Source of the DNA: Alphaproteobacteria bacterium
Lineage (GTDB): Bacteria; Pseudomonadota; Gammaproteobacteria; Burkholderiales; Burkholderiaceae_C
Direction: 5' to 3'
Assembly: GCA_030054175.1 (NCBI GenBank)
Contig: JASGCM010000015.1
Location: forward strand, 30,574-94,573
Length of the DNA stretch: 64,000 nt
Made by a program: the position numbers and the translations under genes. The notes beneath the pieces were generated by a model. That model was not told the DNA's origin. It did no database searches and saw nothing but the letters and a program-made list of their open reading frames with translations. Numbering within the stretch: the first letter of the stretch is position 1; the number at the start of each line of letters is the position of its first letter. This document shows positions 49,371 through 57,239 of the stretch, piece after piece.

Positions 49371-50576
49371 TCACCAATCGGTTTCGCGGTCAGTGGTGGC
49401 GCCGATCTTGTGCAAGCTCAGGTCTGCGCCCATGAACTCTTGCTCGGCATCCAGCTTGAGGCCGCCACACAGCATGCGCACGCCGCCATACACCAACGAG
49501 CCGCCCAACAAGGCCCAACCCACGCCCAGCGCGGTGCCTGCGATCTGAGCAGCAAATGACACACCGCCCAAGCCCCCCAGCGCCTGCTGGCCAAAGATGC
49601 CAGCAGCCAAGCCACCCCAGGCACCGCACAAGCCGTGCAAAGGCCAGACGCCCAGCACATCGTCGATCTTCCAGCGGTTTTGCGTCAAGGTGAACATGAC
49701 CACGAACAATGCGCCCGCCACCGCCCCGGTAACCAAAGCGCCCATCGGGTGCATCAGATCCGACCCGGCACATACCGCCACCAAACCGGCCAACGGGCCG
49801 TTGTGCACGAAGCCCGGGTCGTTGCGGCCCAGCACCAGTGCGGTCAGCGTTCCGCCCACCATGGCCATGAGCGAATTCACGGCGACCAAGCCGGAAATCT
49901 TGTCCAGGGTCTGGGCGCTCATGACGTTGAAACCAAACCAGCCTACCATCAGGATCCAGGCACCCAATGCCAAAAACGGTATGCTCGATGGTGGATGCAC
50001 CGACATGCCACCGTTTCGCCGATAGCGGTTGTGGCGCGCGCCCAGCATCAGAACCGCCGGCAATGCGATCCAACCGCCCATGGCGTGCACCACCACCGAT
50101 CCGGCGAAGTCATGGAACTCTTCACCGGTGGCCGCCTTCAACCAAGCTTGAAATCCGAAGTGCTGGTTCCAGGCGATGCCTTCGAAAAAGGGGTAAACGA
50201 AGCCCACGATGATGGCCGTGGCCAGCAACTGCGGGTAAAAACGGGCCCGCTCGGCGATGCCGCCCGACACGATGGCCGGTATGGCCGCCGCGAAGGTCAG
50301 CAGAAAGAAGAACTTGACCAAGTCATAGCCATTGCGCGCCGCCAATTCTTCGGCGCTGACCATGAAACTGGTGCCGTAGGCCACGCCATAGCCCACCAAA
50401 AAATAAACCACGGTCGACAGGCTGAAGTCCACCAGAATTTTGACCAAGGCATTGACCTGGTTCTTTTTGCGCACTGTGCCGAGTTCGAGAAACGCAAAAC
50501 CCGCATGCATGGCCAGCACCATGATGGCGCCCAGCAAAATGAACAGGGCGTTTGCGCCCTGATTTGGTGCATCCAT
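49371..50576 (-). CDS. amtB: ammonium transporter (Amt family)
   Basis: Trimeric channel for ammonium uptake. The start at 50576 (MDAPNQGANALFILLG) has AAGGAAG upstream and gives 401 residues with about eleven membrane helices. The twin histidines of the pore are visible in GSVVVHAMGGW and PLHGLCGAWGG; FAFLELGTVRKKNQVNAL is the family N-terminal signature. There is no cleavable leader of the E. coli kind. A sigma-54-like promoter 75 bp upstream fits nitrogen control. No glnK gene is next to it, which is unusual for amtB. Upstream in-frame codons to 50831 give an arginine-rich extension and are rejected. Confidence 0.92.
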   Translation of the reverse strand: MDAPNQGANALFILLGAIMVLAMHAGFAFLELGTVRKKNQVNALVKILVDFSLSTVVYFLVGYGVAYGTSFMVSAEELAARNGYDLVKFFFLLTFAAAIPAIVSGGIAERARFYPQLLATAIIVGFVYPFFEGIAWNQHFGFQAWLKAATGEEFHDFAGSVVVHAMGGWIALPAVLMLGARHNRYRRNGGMSVHPPSSIPFLALGAWILMVGWFGFNVMSAQTLDKISGLVAVNSLMAMVGGTLTALVLGRNDPGFVHNGPLAGLVAVCAGSDLMHPMGALVTGAVAGALFVVMFTLTQNRWKIDDVLGVWPLHGLCGAWGGLAAGIFGQQALGGLGGVSFAAQIAGTALGVGWALLGGSLVYGGVRMLCGGLKLDAEQEFMGADLSLHKIGATTDRETDW

Positions 50577-50603
50577 TGTTCTTCCTTGGTATGTTATGTT
50601 TGT

Positions 50604-50667
50604 TTTTGGTGCGCAAATCTGGCTTACACGATTGACGCACCAGATGTAAGCAAAAAGCGCACCAAAA
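50604..50667 (-). promoter_or_regulatory. amtB: sigma-54-like amt promoter inside a two-part inverted repeat
   Basis: On the minus strand TTGGTGCGCTTTTTGCT (50665-50649) has GG and GC separated by ten bases, with two mismatches to the sigma-54 consensus. Around it TTTTGGTGCGC (50604-50614) and GCGCACCAAAA (50657-50667) are exact inverted copies, and inside them GCTTACA (50622-50628) is inverted as TGTAAGC (50645-50651). GGTGC/GCACC half sites resemble NtrC boxes. Confidence 0.6.
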
Positions 50668-50951
50668 GAAGATGGACAACTGTTTGGGCCCGGCGATTTT
50701 TTGAAGAGGGGAGCGGTGTTCGTGCACGTCGATCGGGAGCGCAGTCTTGACGAATCGAGCAGTGAATCGAAGAGCTGATGTACAGCAGCGAGGCCAACAA
50801 TCAGATGAAGGGGTGGCAACTGTATGGCCATCCTGAATTAGACCCATCAACGTGCAGGCTAAGTTCTGGCCGGATTCAGGCTTCAACATCATGCAAGCCA
50901 TGCCCCGCAGGCCTAAAGTGAAGATGCCTTCAACCAACGCAGAGGGGGCGA
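50668..50951. other. gene-free stretch upstream of amt
   Basis: No frame with a convincing start, ribosome site or recognisable product is present. Short open frames on both strands have no family features. Together with the TRAP remnant to the right it looks like decayed sequence. Confidence 0.5.
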
Positions 50952-51127
50952 CATCGAGCCTCGCCAGTTCATCGCGCAAAGTGGTATTGCAGGTGTCATC
51001 GCAACGGGTTCAGCGCCCGCGTTTGCTCAGGGCTGCCTGATATGCGATGGCGGTTGACCTCGAGTTTCCCCAAATCGTTGGATACGCTCTACGGTGCGAT
51101 GGAAAACGTCGCCAAGCGCAAGGGGTA
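50952..51127 (+). pseudogene. remnant of a TRAP transporter substrate-binding protein (DctP family)
   Basis: Translating the plus strand gives RQFIAQSGIAGVIATG and SAPAFAQ, a twin-arginine-like signal peptide in which the expected start and second arginine are lost (IEPRQF). After FAQ the frame shifts; in the next frame LPDMRWRLTSSFPKSLDTLY continues to GAMENVAKR, which matches the start of mature DctP-type proteins, and then a stop occurs. About 55 codons of an expected 360 remain. No dctQ or dctM is nearby, so this is the edge of a deletion. Confidence 0.75.
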
Positions 51128-51149
51128 ATGCTTGCAACTGGTGGATGCC

Positions 51150-51752
51150 TCAGCGCAGTTTGGCGATGCGTTGGTTGGCGTGGTTCATGTCAAAGGCCGT
51201 GGGATCAAACGGGCCGTTCATGCGCAACCACTGGTTGTAAAACTCCGGGTGCTCAGGGTTGTCCAAGGCTTGCTGAAACTGCCGATAGCCTTCCGGGTCA
51301 CCCACTTCTTCGGGCGGGCAAGCGTTGGCGCCGCCCACGCAAATCGGCCAGCAGTTCAGCGCCGTGGCGGGTACCACGGTCTCAAATAGGATGCGGTGCG
51401 TCCAATCGCCTCCGATGTCGTAGTCGTAGCTGATTTCACTGCCCGGCGCACCGATTACTTTGGCCAGCGGGATGGCCGCGTCGTTGATGGTGGGCTGATC
51501 ATGGCTCCAAGACCAGACGTCTCGGCGGGGCGAGCCGTAATATTTGTCACCGATCTGAAACAAGTGGTTCGGGCTTTCCGACCAACCCATGGCGGCTTGG
51601 ATGATTTGGCTGAATTTGCGCAAACGCACAAATTGTGGCACCCACAGTTTGCGCCAAACCACGGGCTCGACGTTATCGAGTTCAATGTGCAGGTGGTAAA
51701 CGCGCCAGCCGGTCGAGAGCAAAGGGGCATGGCTTTTGGGCAGGGTTTGCAT
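51150..51752 (-). CDS. pRiA4b ORF-3-like domain protein
   Basis: 200 residues resembling the plasmid pRiA4b ORF-3 family (Pfam PF07929), named from an Agrobacterium plasmid and often found in mobile or accessory regions; its biochemical role is unknown. Family features include VYHLHIELDNVEPVVWRKL, FSQIIQAAMGW, HLFQIGDKYYG, ISYDYDIGGDWTHRI and the CVGGANACPPEEVGDPEGY segment. The start at 51752 follows the conserved domain boundary; an in-frame extension to 51869 overlaps the upstream gene and is less likely. It lies 19 bp after the unknown 174-residue gene on the same strand, so the two probably form a pair. Confidence 0.82.
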   Translation of the reverse strand: MQTLPKSHAPLLSTGWRVYHLHIELDNVEPVVWRKLWVPQFVRLRKFSQIIQAAMGWSESPNHLFQIGDKYYGSPRRDVWSWSHDQPTINDAAIPLAKVIGAPGSEISYDYDIGGDWTHRILFETVVPATALNCWPICVGGANACPPEEVGDPEGYRQFQQALDNPEHPEFYNQWLRMNGPFDPTAFDMNHANQRIAKLR

Positions 51753-51771
51753 GATGCCGTGTGCGAGGGAC

Positions 51772-52296
51772 TTAAAGCACTTCTTTGGAGCCCGTTTGAT
51801 GGTCTTGGGCCGCGTTGAACAAACACTTGTATAGCAGGTACCAGCCGTGTTTGCCGAGGTTTTGCTCAATATGGTCTTTATCTATCATGGACAGGATTCG
51901 AGCCGTTAACTTGGGGCGGTTGGCCTTGTGAGGCTCAGCCAGCCTGTAATCCAACAGGTCCAAAACAGCGCCGTGGTGTTGCTTTTTGAGCTTTTGATTT
52001 TCGATCAAGCATTTGGCGATGTTCATCCCTAAAAAGTAGATCGCCTTGAATTCATCGGCGATGCCTTCTCGGACTTGTACGCGGTAATCACTGGTGTATT
52101 GACTGATATCGAATGCCGTCTTTTCAAAGATCCCCCGCTGATGGGCTGTGATGAGGTCATGGTATTGCTTCAAGCAAGAACACACCTCATCGGGTCGGCA
52201 CCCGTCCTTCAACAGATTCGCAGTCAAGGCGGAGTTGAAGTGGTCCAATGTCTCCAACCAAATGGGTTGGTTCAGAATGATCAGCGGATGAGCCAT
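51772..52296 (-). CDS. hypothetical protein (174 aa), partner of the pRiA4b ORF-3-like gene
   Basis: Not recognised. The protein is mostly helical by composition, with Leu/Lys/His-rich segments (CSCLKQYHDLITAHQRGIF; NQKLKKQHHGAVLDLLDYRL) and no signal peptide or membrane helix. It starts at ATG 52296. No Shine-Dalgarno is visible, and a TAATAT -10-like hexamer ends eight bases upstream, so the transcript could be nearly leaderless. The lower GC content and lysine-rich codons contrast with the flanking core genes, consistent with acquisition from outside. Its function is unknown. Confidence 0.72.
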   Translation of the reverse strand: MAHPLIILNQPIWLETLDHFNSALTANLLKDGCRPDEVCSCLKQYHDLITAHQRGIFEKTAFDISQYTSDYRVQVREGIADEFKAIYFLGMNIAKCLIENQKLKKQHHGAVLDLLDYRLAEPHKANRPKLTARILSMIDKDHIEQNLGKHGWYLLYKCLFNAAQDHQTGSKEVL

Positions 52297-52357
52297 AGGG
52301 GTTCATATTAGCAGAAAACAGAACCTAAGTACTCATAAATAGGACCAATACGATCAT

Positions 52358-52387
52358 GTGATGATTCACGCGAGCGTGAATCATCAC
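52358..52387. repeat. 30-bp near-perfect palindrome
   Basis: GTGATGATTCACGC (52358-52371), two bases, and GCGTGAATCATCAC (52374-52387) are exact inverted arms of 14 bp. It lies between two minus-strand unknown genes, 8 bp after the stop of the right one. No T run follows on either side, so a simple terminator is not supported. Confidence 0.75.
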
Positions 52388-52395
52388 CACACGAT

Positions 52396-52617
52396 TTACC
52401 CCCGCAATTGGCGGGCAGGCTGGCTTTCGAGGATGAAATCCAGATGATCGCCAGCGCGAAGCTTTTCCAGGAACCATTCGTCGAGATGGTTTGCCGCTGC
52501 ACCTTGGTCAGTATCCACCCCAGGGGTCATGTCTGTCGTCGATTTCTCGAAGCCATCAGAGGTGTACTTGAACTCAGAGGCAATACGCAATGCCAACTTT
52601 TTGAGGTCTTTTTCCAT
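52396..52617 (-). CDS. small hypothetical protein (73 aa)
   Basis: Not recognised. An acidic, soluble-looking protein beginning MEKDLKKLALRIASEFKY with WFLEKLRAGDHLDFIL in the second half. AGGA lies eight bases before the ATG, which supports translation. It is in the accessory patch with the pRiA4b-like pair and is followed by the 30-bp palindrome. It could be a chance frame, but the ribosome site and amphipathic helices make a real gene somewhat more likely. Confidence 0.5.
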   Translation of the reverse strand: MEKDLKKLALRIASEFKYTSDGFEKSTTDMTPGVDTDQGAAANHLDEWFLEKLRAGDHLDFILESQPARQLRG

Positions 52618-52754
52618 GATGGATCCTGACAGGTTGAGTCACGGTCTGTCTATGCCATGAGCCGGACATTTTGAAGTCAAACGAATGTGATCCTAAAAAA
52701 ACATTTGAATGATCAAACGAAAACTTTTGCATTTAATTTAGCAAAAAAGCAACC

Positions 52755-52786
52755 CTGTTTCTGAAACAGTATGTCAAAGTTATACT
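52755..52786 (+). promoter_or_regulatory. metX promoter with overlapping inverted repeat
   Basis: TATACT (52781-52786) is a good -10 whose start site would fall near 52792, the first base of the riboswitch. CTGTTTC-T-GAAACAG (52755-52769) overlaps the expected -35, which is poor; it may be an operator. Confidence 0.5.
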
Positions 52787-52791
52787 AGAAA

Positions 52792-52866
52792 CGCGCCGAT
52801 TTGTTCCAGCTTGCGGGCGCGAGGGTCGCCTTTTGGTCGCCCCAAAAAATACCGCTAAAGAGGTCG
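52792..52866 (+). ncRNA. SAM-II-type riboswitch upstream of metX
   Basis: P1 pairs CGCGCC (52792-52797) with GGCGCG (52816-52821). The loop starts GATTT and holds TTGCGG, and downstream CCGCTAAAGAGG supplies CCGC (52852-52855), which can pair with GCGG (52813-52816) to form the pseudoknot. This is the SAM-II layout (CGC-stem, GAUUU loop, GCUAAA-AGG tail). A 20-base extra hairpin-like insert (52822-52842) separates the parts. The tail carries AGAGG, but the likely metX ATG is 48 bases further on. In this class S-adenosylmethionine binding represses translation. Confidence 0.75.
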
Positions 52867-52913
52867 TCCCGATACGGTACTGCTTCTTTGGCACACTGGT
52901 GACCCGAGACGAA

Positions 52914-54059
52914 ATGAGCCTGATTGCCCAGCCCCAGACGATGAACTTTGACGCCGCTTTGCCTTTGCAAAGCGGCGCGAGCATCTGTGACTATCACCTG
53001 GCCTACGAAACTTATGGCACTTTGAATGAGCGCCGCGACAATGCGGTGCTCATTTGTCACGCACTCAATGCCTCGCACCATGTGGCGGGGGTGTATTCGG
53101 GACAAGACCGCAGCGAAGGCTGGTGGGACAACATGATCGGGCCAGGGAAGCCGGTCGACACCAACCGGTTTTTTGTGATTGGGGTCAATAACCTAGGCTC
53201 GTGTTTTGGCTCGACTGGCCCTATGCACCAGAATCCGGCCACGGGCCAGCCCTACGGGGCCGATTTTCCGGTTGTCACGGTGGAAGATTGGGTGAATGCG
53301 CAGGCTCACTTACTTGACCGCTTGGGCATTGATCAGTTGGCGGCGGTGATGGGCGGCAGCTTGGGCGGCATGCAGGCGCTGAGTTGGGCCATACAACACC
53401 CGCAGCGCGTGCGCCACGCCGTGGTGATCGCTAGCGCCCCCAACCTGACCGCCGAGAACATTGCCTTCAATGAAGTGGCGCGCCGCGCCATCGTGACCGA
53501 CCCTGATTTTCATGGTGGCCACTTTTATCGCCATGACACCTTGCCGCGTCGCGGCTTGCGTATCGCCCGCATGATCGGCCACATCACTTATCTCAGCGAT
53601 GATGTGATGAACGAGAAGTTTGGCCGCGAATTGCGCCAAGCCGTCACCAGCCATGCCAGCGGCTATAAGTTCAGCACCCAAGAGATCGAGTTTCAGATCG
53701 AGAGCTATCTGCGGTATCAAGGCGACAAGTTCAGCGAGTACTTTGACGCCAACACCTATTTGCTGATCACCCGCGCGCTCGATTATTTCGACCCCGCACG
53801 CCAGCATGGCGGCAATTTGTCGCATGCCCTGGCTCATGTCGCTGCCAAATTCCTGCTGATTAGCTTCAGCACCGACTGGCGTTTCTCGCCGGCACGCAGT
53901 CGAGAGATCGTCAAAGCGCTGCTGGATAACCAGCGCGAAGTGAGCTATGCCGAAATCGACGCGCCGCACGGTCACGATGCCTTTTTGCTCGATGACCCGC
54001 GTTACCTGCAACTGGTGGCTGCGTACTTTGACCGCATCTGTCCTGGAGACCGATCGTGA
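52914..54059 (+). CDS. metX: homoserine O-acyltransferase MetX
   Basis: Acylates homoserine (acetyl or succinyl; betaproteobacterial MetX are frequently succinyltransferases) as the first committed step of methionine synthesis. The start [12 protein letters not shown] at 52914 gives 381 residues; longer in-frame starts run into the riboswitch. The alpha/beta-hydrolase core has HHVAG, nucleophile Ser in [12 protein letters not shown], Asp in FSTDWRFSP and His in APHGHDAFL. The stop overlaps metW as GTGA. The upstream SAM-II-type element implies feedback by S-adenosylmethionine. Confidence 0.95.
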   Translation: MSLIAQPQTMNFDAALPLQSGASICDYHLAYETYGTLNERRDNAVLICHALNASHHVAGVYSGQDRSEGWWDNMIGPGKPVDTNRFFVIGVNNLGSCFGSTGPMHQNPATGQPYGADFPVVTVEDWVNAQAHLLDRLGIDQLAAVMGGSLGGMQALSWAIQHPQRVRHAVVIASAPNLTAENIAFNEVARRAIVTDPDFHGGHFYRHDTLPRRGLRIARMIGHITYLSDDVMNEKFGRELRQAVTSHASGYKFSTQEIEFQIESYLRYQGDKFSEYFDANTYLLITRALDYFDPARQHGGNLSHALAHVAAKFLLISFSTDWRFSPARSREIVKALLDNQREVSYAEIDAPHGHDAFLLDDPRYLQLVAAYFDRICPGDRS

Positions 54060-54637
54060 GCCAAATGCAAGTGATGCGGGCCTTGGCCGAGTTGGTGCCG
54101 GTGGGCAGTCGGGTGCTTGACTTGGGCTGCGGAGACGGTGCCTTGCTGGAGTACTTGCAAAGCGAGCGCGGTTGTACCGGTTATGGGGTCGAGCTGGACG
54201 ATGTCAATGTGTTGGCTTGTGCGCGCCGGGGCGTGCAGGTGCTGCAACTGAACCTGGACCAGGGCTTGAGCCTGTTTGGCGACCAGAGTTTTGATGTGGT
54301 GTTGCAAATCGATACCTTGCAACACCTGCGCAATGCCGAGACCATGTTGCGCGAAACCGCACGCGTGGGCCGCATAGGCATCGTGGCGTTTCCGAATTTT
54401 GCCCATTGGCCCAACCGCCTGAGCGTCTTGGGTGGGCGCATGCCCGTCACACGCCGCTTGCCCTACCAGTGGTACAACACGCCCAACATCAGAGTGGGGA
54501 CATTTGCTGATTTTGCAGCGTTGGCACGAGACAATGGCTTGCGCGTGCAAGACGCTTTTGGCTTGCACGAGGGGCAGGCGGTGCGCCTTTGGCCCAATGC
54601 CCTGGCCAGCACCGCCGTGTTCCAGTTCAGCCGCTGA
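54056..54637 (+). CDS. metW: methionine biosynthesis protein MetW
   Basis: SAM-methyltransferase-fold protein that works with MetX and is needed for its activity in some bacteria. The 193 residues start at GTG 54056 in the GTGA overlap; ATG 54065 is an alternative. Motif [16 protein letters not shown], the acidic GVELDD end of strand 2, [15 protein letters not shown] and the MetW-specific [19 protein letters not shown] and [12 protein letters not shown] are present. It is cotranslated with metX. Confidence 0.95.
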   Translation: MSQMQVMRALAELVPVGSRVLDLGCGDGALLEYLQSERGCTGYGVELDDVNVLACARRGVQVLQLNLDQGLSLFGDQSFDVVLQIDTLQHLRNAETMLRETARVGRIGIVAFPNFAHWPNRLSVLGGRMPVTRRLPYQWYNTPNIRVGTFADFAALARDNGLRVQDAFGLHEGQAVRLWPNALASTAVFQFSR

Positions 54638-54686
54638 GCCCTGGCTCGAATCCAGGCCGATGCACATTCAACGAGGAGCAAAAGAG

Positions 54687-55376
54687 ATGGGAAGCATGAT
54701 TCAACTGACCGCCACCGACGGTTTCAAATTCGACGCCTATGTCGCGCAACCCAGCCAGGCCTCGAAAGCGGCCGTGGTGCTCTTGCAAGAGATTTTTGGT
54801 GTCAACGATCACATTCGCAAGGTCGCTGATGGCTATGCGGAGGCGGGCTATTTGGCGGTGGCACCAGCCACTTTCGACCGCGCCAAAACAGGGGTTGAGT
54901 TGGGCTACACGCCAGAGGATATGAACGCCGGTTTCGCCCTGAAAGGCGCCATTGAAAACCTGCCCGCGCCCGGGGTGATCGCCGATATCCAAGCGGCCGT
55001 TGACCATGCCGCTTCCCAGTGCAGTGGCAAGGTCGGGGTGGTGGGCTATTGCTGGGGTGGGTTGCTGACATGGCGCAGCGCTGCACTGGTGCGTGGTTTG
55101 AGCGCGGCGGTGCCCTACTACGGTGGCGGCGTGACCACTGATCCCGAAGCGCAGCGTCAACCGGCATGCCCGGTGATGGCGCACTTTGGCGAAAAAGACC
55201 ACTGGATTCCGCTGGAAACTGTCGAGGCTTTCAGAAAAGCCCAGCCAAGCGTGCAGGTGTTCGTCTACGAAGCTGACCATGGCTTCAATTGCGATCAACG
55301 CGGCTCATACAACGCAGCTGCGGCGCAACAGGCGCGCCAGCGCACCTTGGACTTTTTTGCCCGGCATTTGGCTTGA
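54687..55376 (+). CDS. dienelactone hydrolase family protein
   Basis: Alpha/beta-hydrolase of 229 residues with the cysteine nucleophile motif GYCWGG, Asp in FGEKDHWIP and His in EADHGFNCD, the triad of dienelactone hydrolases that open lactones of the chlorocatechol pathway. The start at 54687 has GAGGAG upstream. No other aromatic-degradation gene is adjacent, so the physiological substrate is open; many chromosomal copies have general esterase roles. It is followed by a dispersed palindrome and convergent hemB. Confidence 0.9.
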   Translation: MGSMIQLTATDGFKFDAYVAQPSQASKAAVVLLQEIFGVNDHIRKVADGYAEAGYLAVAPATFDRAKTGVELGYTPEDMNAGFALKGAIENLPAPGVIADIQAAVDHAASQCSGKVGVVGYCWGGLLTWRSAALVRGLSAAVPYYGGGVTTDPEAQRQPACPVMAHFGEKDHWIPLETVEAFRKAQPSVQVFVYEADHGFNCDQRGSYNAAAAQQARQRTLDFFARHLA

Positions 55377-55392
55377 GCTGAAATTGGGGTCA

Positions 55393-55416
55393 TGAAATTG
55401 GGGTCTGACCCCAATT

Positions 55417-55419
<3 letters not shown>
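55393..55419. repeat. 27-bp palindrome of the GGGGTCTGACCCC family, between dienelactone hydrolase and hemB
   Basis: TGAAATTGGGG-TCTGA-CCCCAATTTCA has perfect 11-bp arms, and an extra direct copy of AAATTGGGGTC (55381-55391) precedes it. Its right end is the hemB stop codon. It may act as a bidirectional transcript end between convergent genes. Confidence 0.8.
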
Positions 55420-56454
<1,035 letters not shown>

Positions 56455-56570
56455 CTAGCCAAAAGGACACTTGTGGCCGTCAACCTGACAACCGAAAGAC
56501 ATGTTTGGGCCTGCGGTCTCAGTGCTTATGCGGGGTTGTGGCCCTAATACCCCTTTGTTAAATTCTCTCC

Positions 56571-56668
56571 CGAGGGCGCAAGCTCTCCCCGCTTTCCCTC
56601 CCTGAGCGGGGATTGCGTGTCTTCGGATGCGCAGTCTTCTCGCCCGGCCTGGCCGGGCTTTTTTTATG
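56571..56668 (+). ncRNA. candidate small RNA with C-rich loop and strong terminator
   Basis: TTGTGG (56536-56541), a 17-base spacer and TAAATT (56559-56564) form a plausible promoter. The RNA would fold a nested stem GCGCAA...TTGCGT around CCCCGC (56587-56592) and GCGGGG (56606-56611), leaving the loop UUUCCCUCCCUGA, then end at the terminator GCCCGGCC-T-GGCCGGGC plus seven T (56643-56666). No open frame is present. The C-rich loop is complementary to Shine-Dalgarno-like AGGGAGG, suggesting translational control. It could instead be a leader of hemJ, but the terminator comes 36 bp before the hemJ ATG. Confidence 0.65.
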
Positions 56669-56702
56669 GGCAATCACTCTTGATGCACCTACACTTGAGG
56701 AC

Positions 56703-57218
56703 ATGCTCTGGATCAAAACCCTCCACATCGTGCTGGTGACCAGTTGGTTCGTCGGCCTCTTTTACCTGCCGCGCATTTTTGTGAATTTGGCCATGGTCGA
56801 GCCCGACTCGGTGGCTGAGCGACAGCGGTTGATGCTGATGGCGCGCAAATTATTGCGTTTCATGAATATTTTGATGATCCCGGCGCTGGCTCTGGGCTTG
56901 ATGTTGTGGCTTTACTACGGAATTGGCCTCGGTCCGGGCAATCCCTGGATGCATGCCAAGCTGCTGTTCGTGGGGCTGGCTCTGGGCTACCACCACATTT
57001 GTGGGCGCATCCTGCGCCAGCTTGAGGCTGGAACGGTGCAGCGAAGTCACCTTTGGTATAGAGGATTCAATGAGTGGCCGGTGCTGATGATGTTGATCAC
57101 GGTGGCGCTGGTGGTAATCAAGCCGACGGACTTGTCGGATTTTTTCTTGCACCTGACCTTGCCCATCATTGCCCTGATCGCCCTGGCTTGGGTCACCATC
57201 CGGGCCCAGCGGCGCTGA
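56703..57218 (+). CDS. hemJ: protoporphyrinogen oxidase HemJ-like membrane protein
   Basis: Heme-synthesis membrane oxidase of the HemJ (UPF0093) family, or a close relative. Start at 56703 with GAGG upstream; 171 residues, a little longer than the common 140-160. The N-terminal MLWIKTLHIVLVTSWFVG and LFYLPRIFV with the heme-ligand histidine (His8), the WMHAKLLFVGLALG lysine segment, and FNEWPVLMMLITVALV fit HemJ. Four to five membrane helices are evident. The nearby hemB supports a heme role. Related DUF4149/CopD-like proteins are the main alternative. Confidence 0.82.
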   Translation: MLWIKTLHIVLVTSWFVGLFYLPRIFVNLAMVEPDSVAERQRLMLMARKLLRFMNILMIPALALGLMLWLYYGIGLGPGNPWMHAKLLFVGLALGYHHICGRILRQLEAGTVQRSHLWYRGFNEWPVLMMLITVALVVIKPTDLSDFFLHLTLPIIALIALAWVTIRAQRR

Positions 57219-57239
57219 GTAAGCCGGACAGGCGGGGCC

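Noticed and set aside
50577..50831. N-terminal extension of the ammonium transporter
   Set aside because: It is Arg/Ser-rich, lies over the sigma-54-like promoter and lacks a ribosome site; ATG 50576 has AAGGAAG.
50323..50979. Minus-strand frame through the amt upstream gap
   Set aside because: It overlaps amt in another frame and has no recognisable domain or ribosome site.
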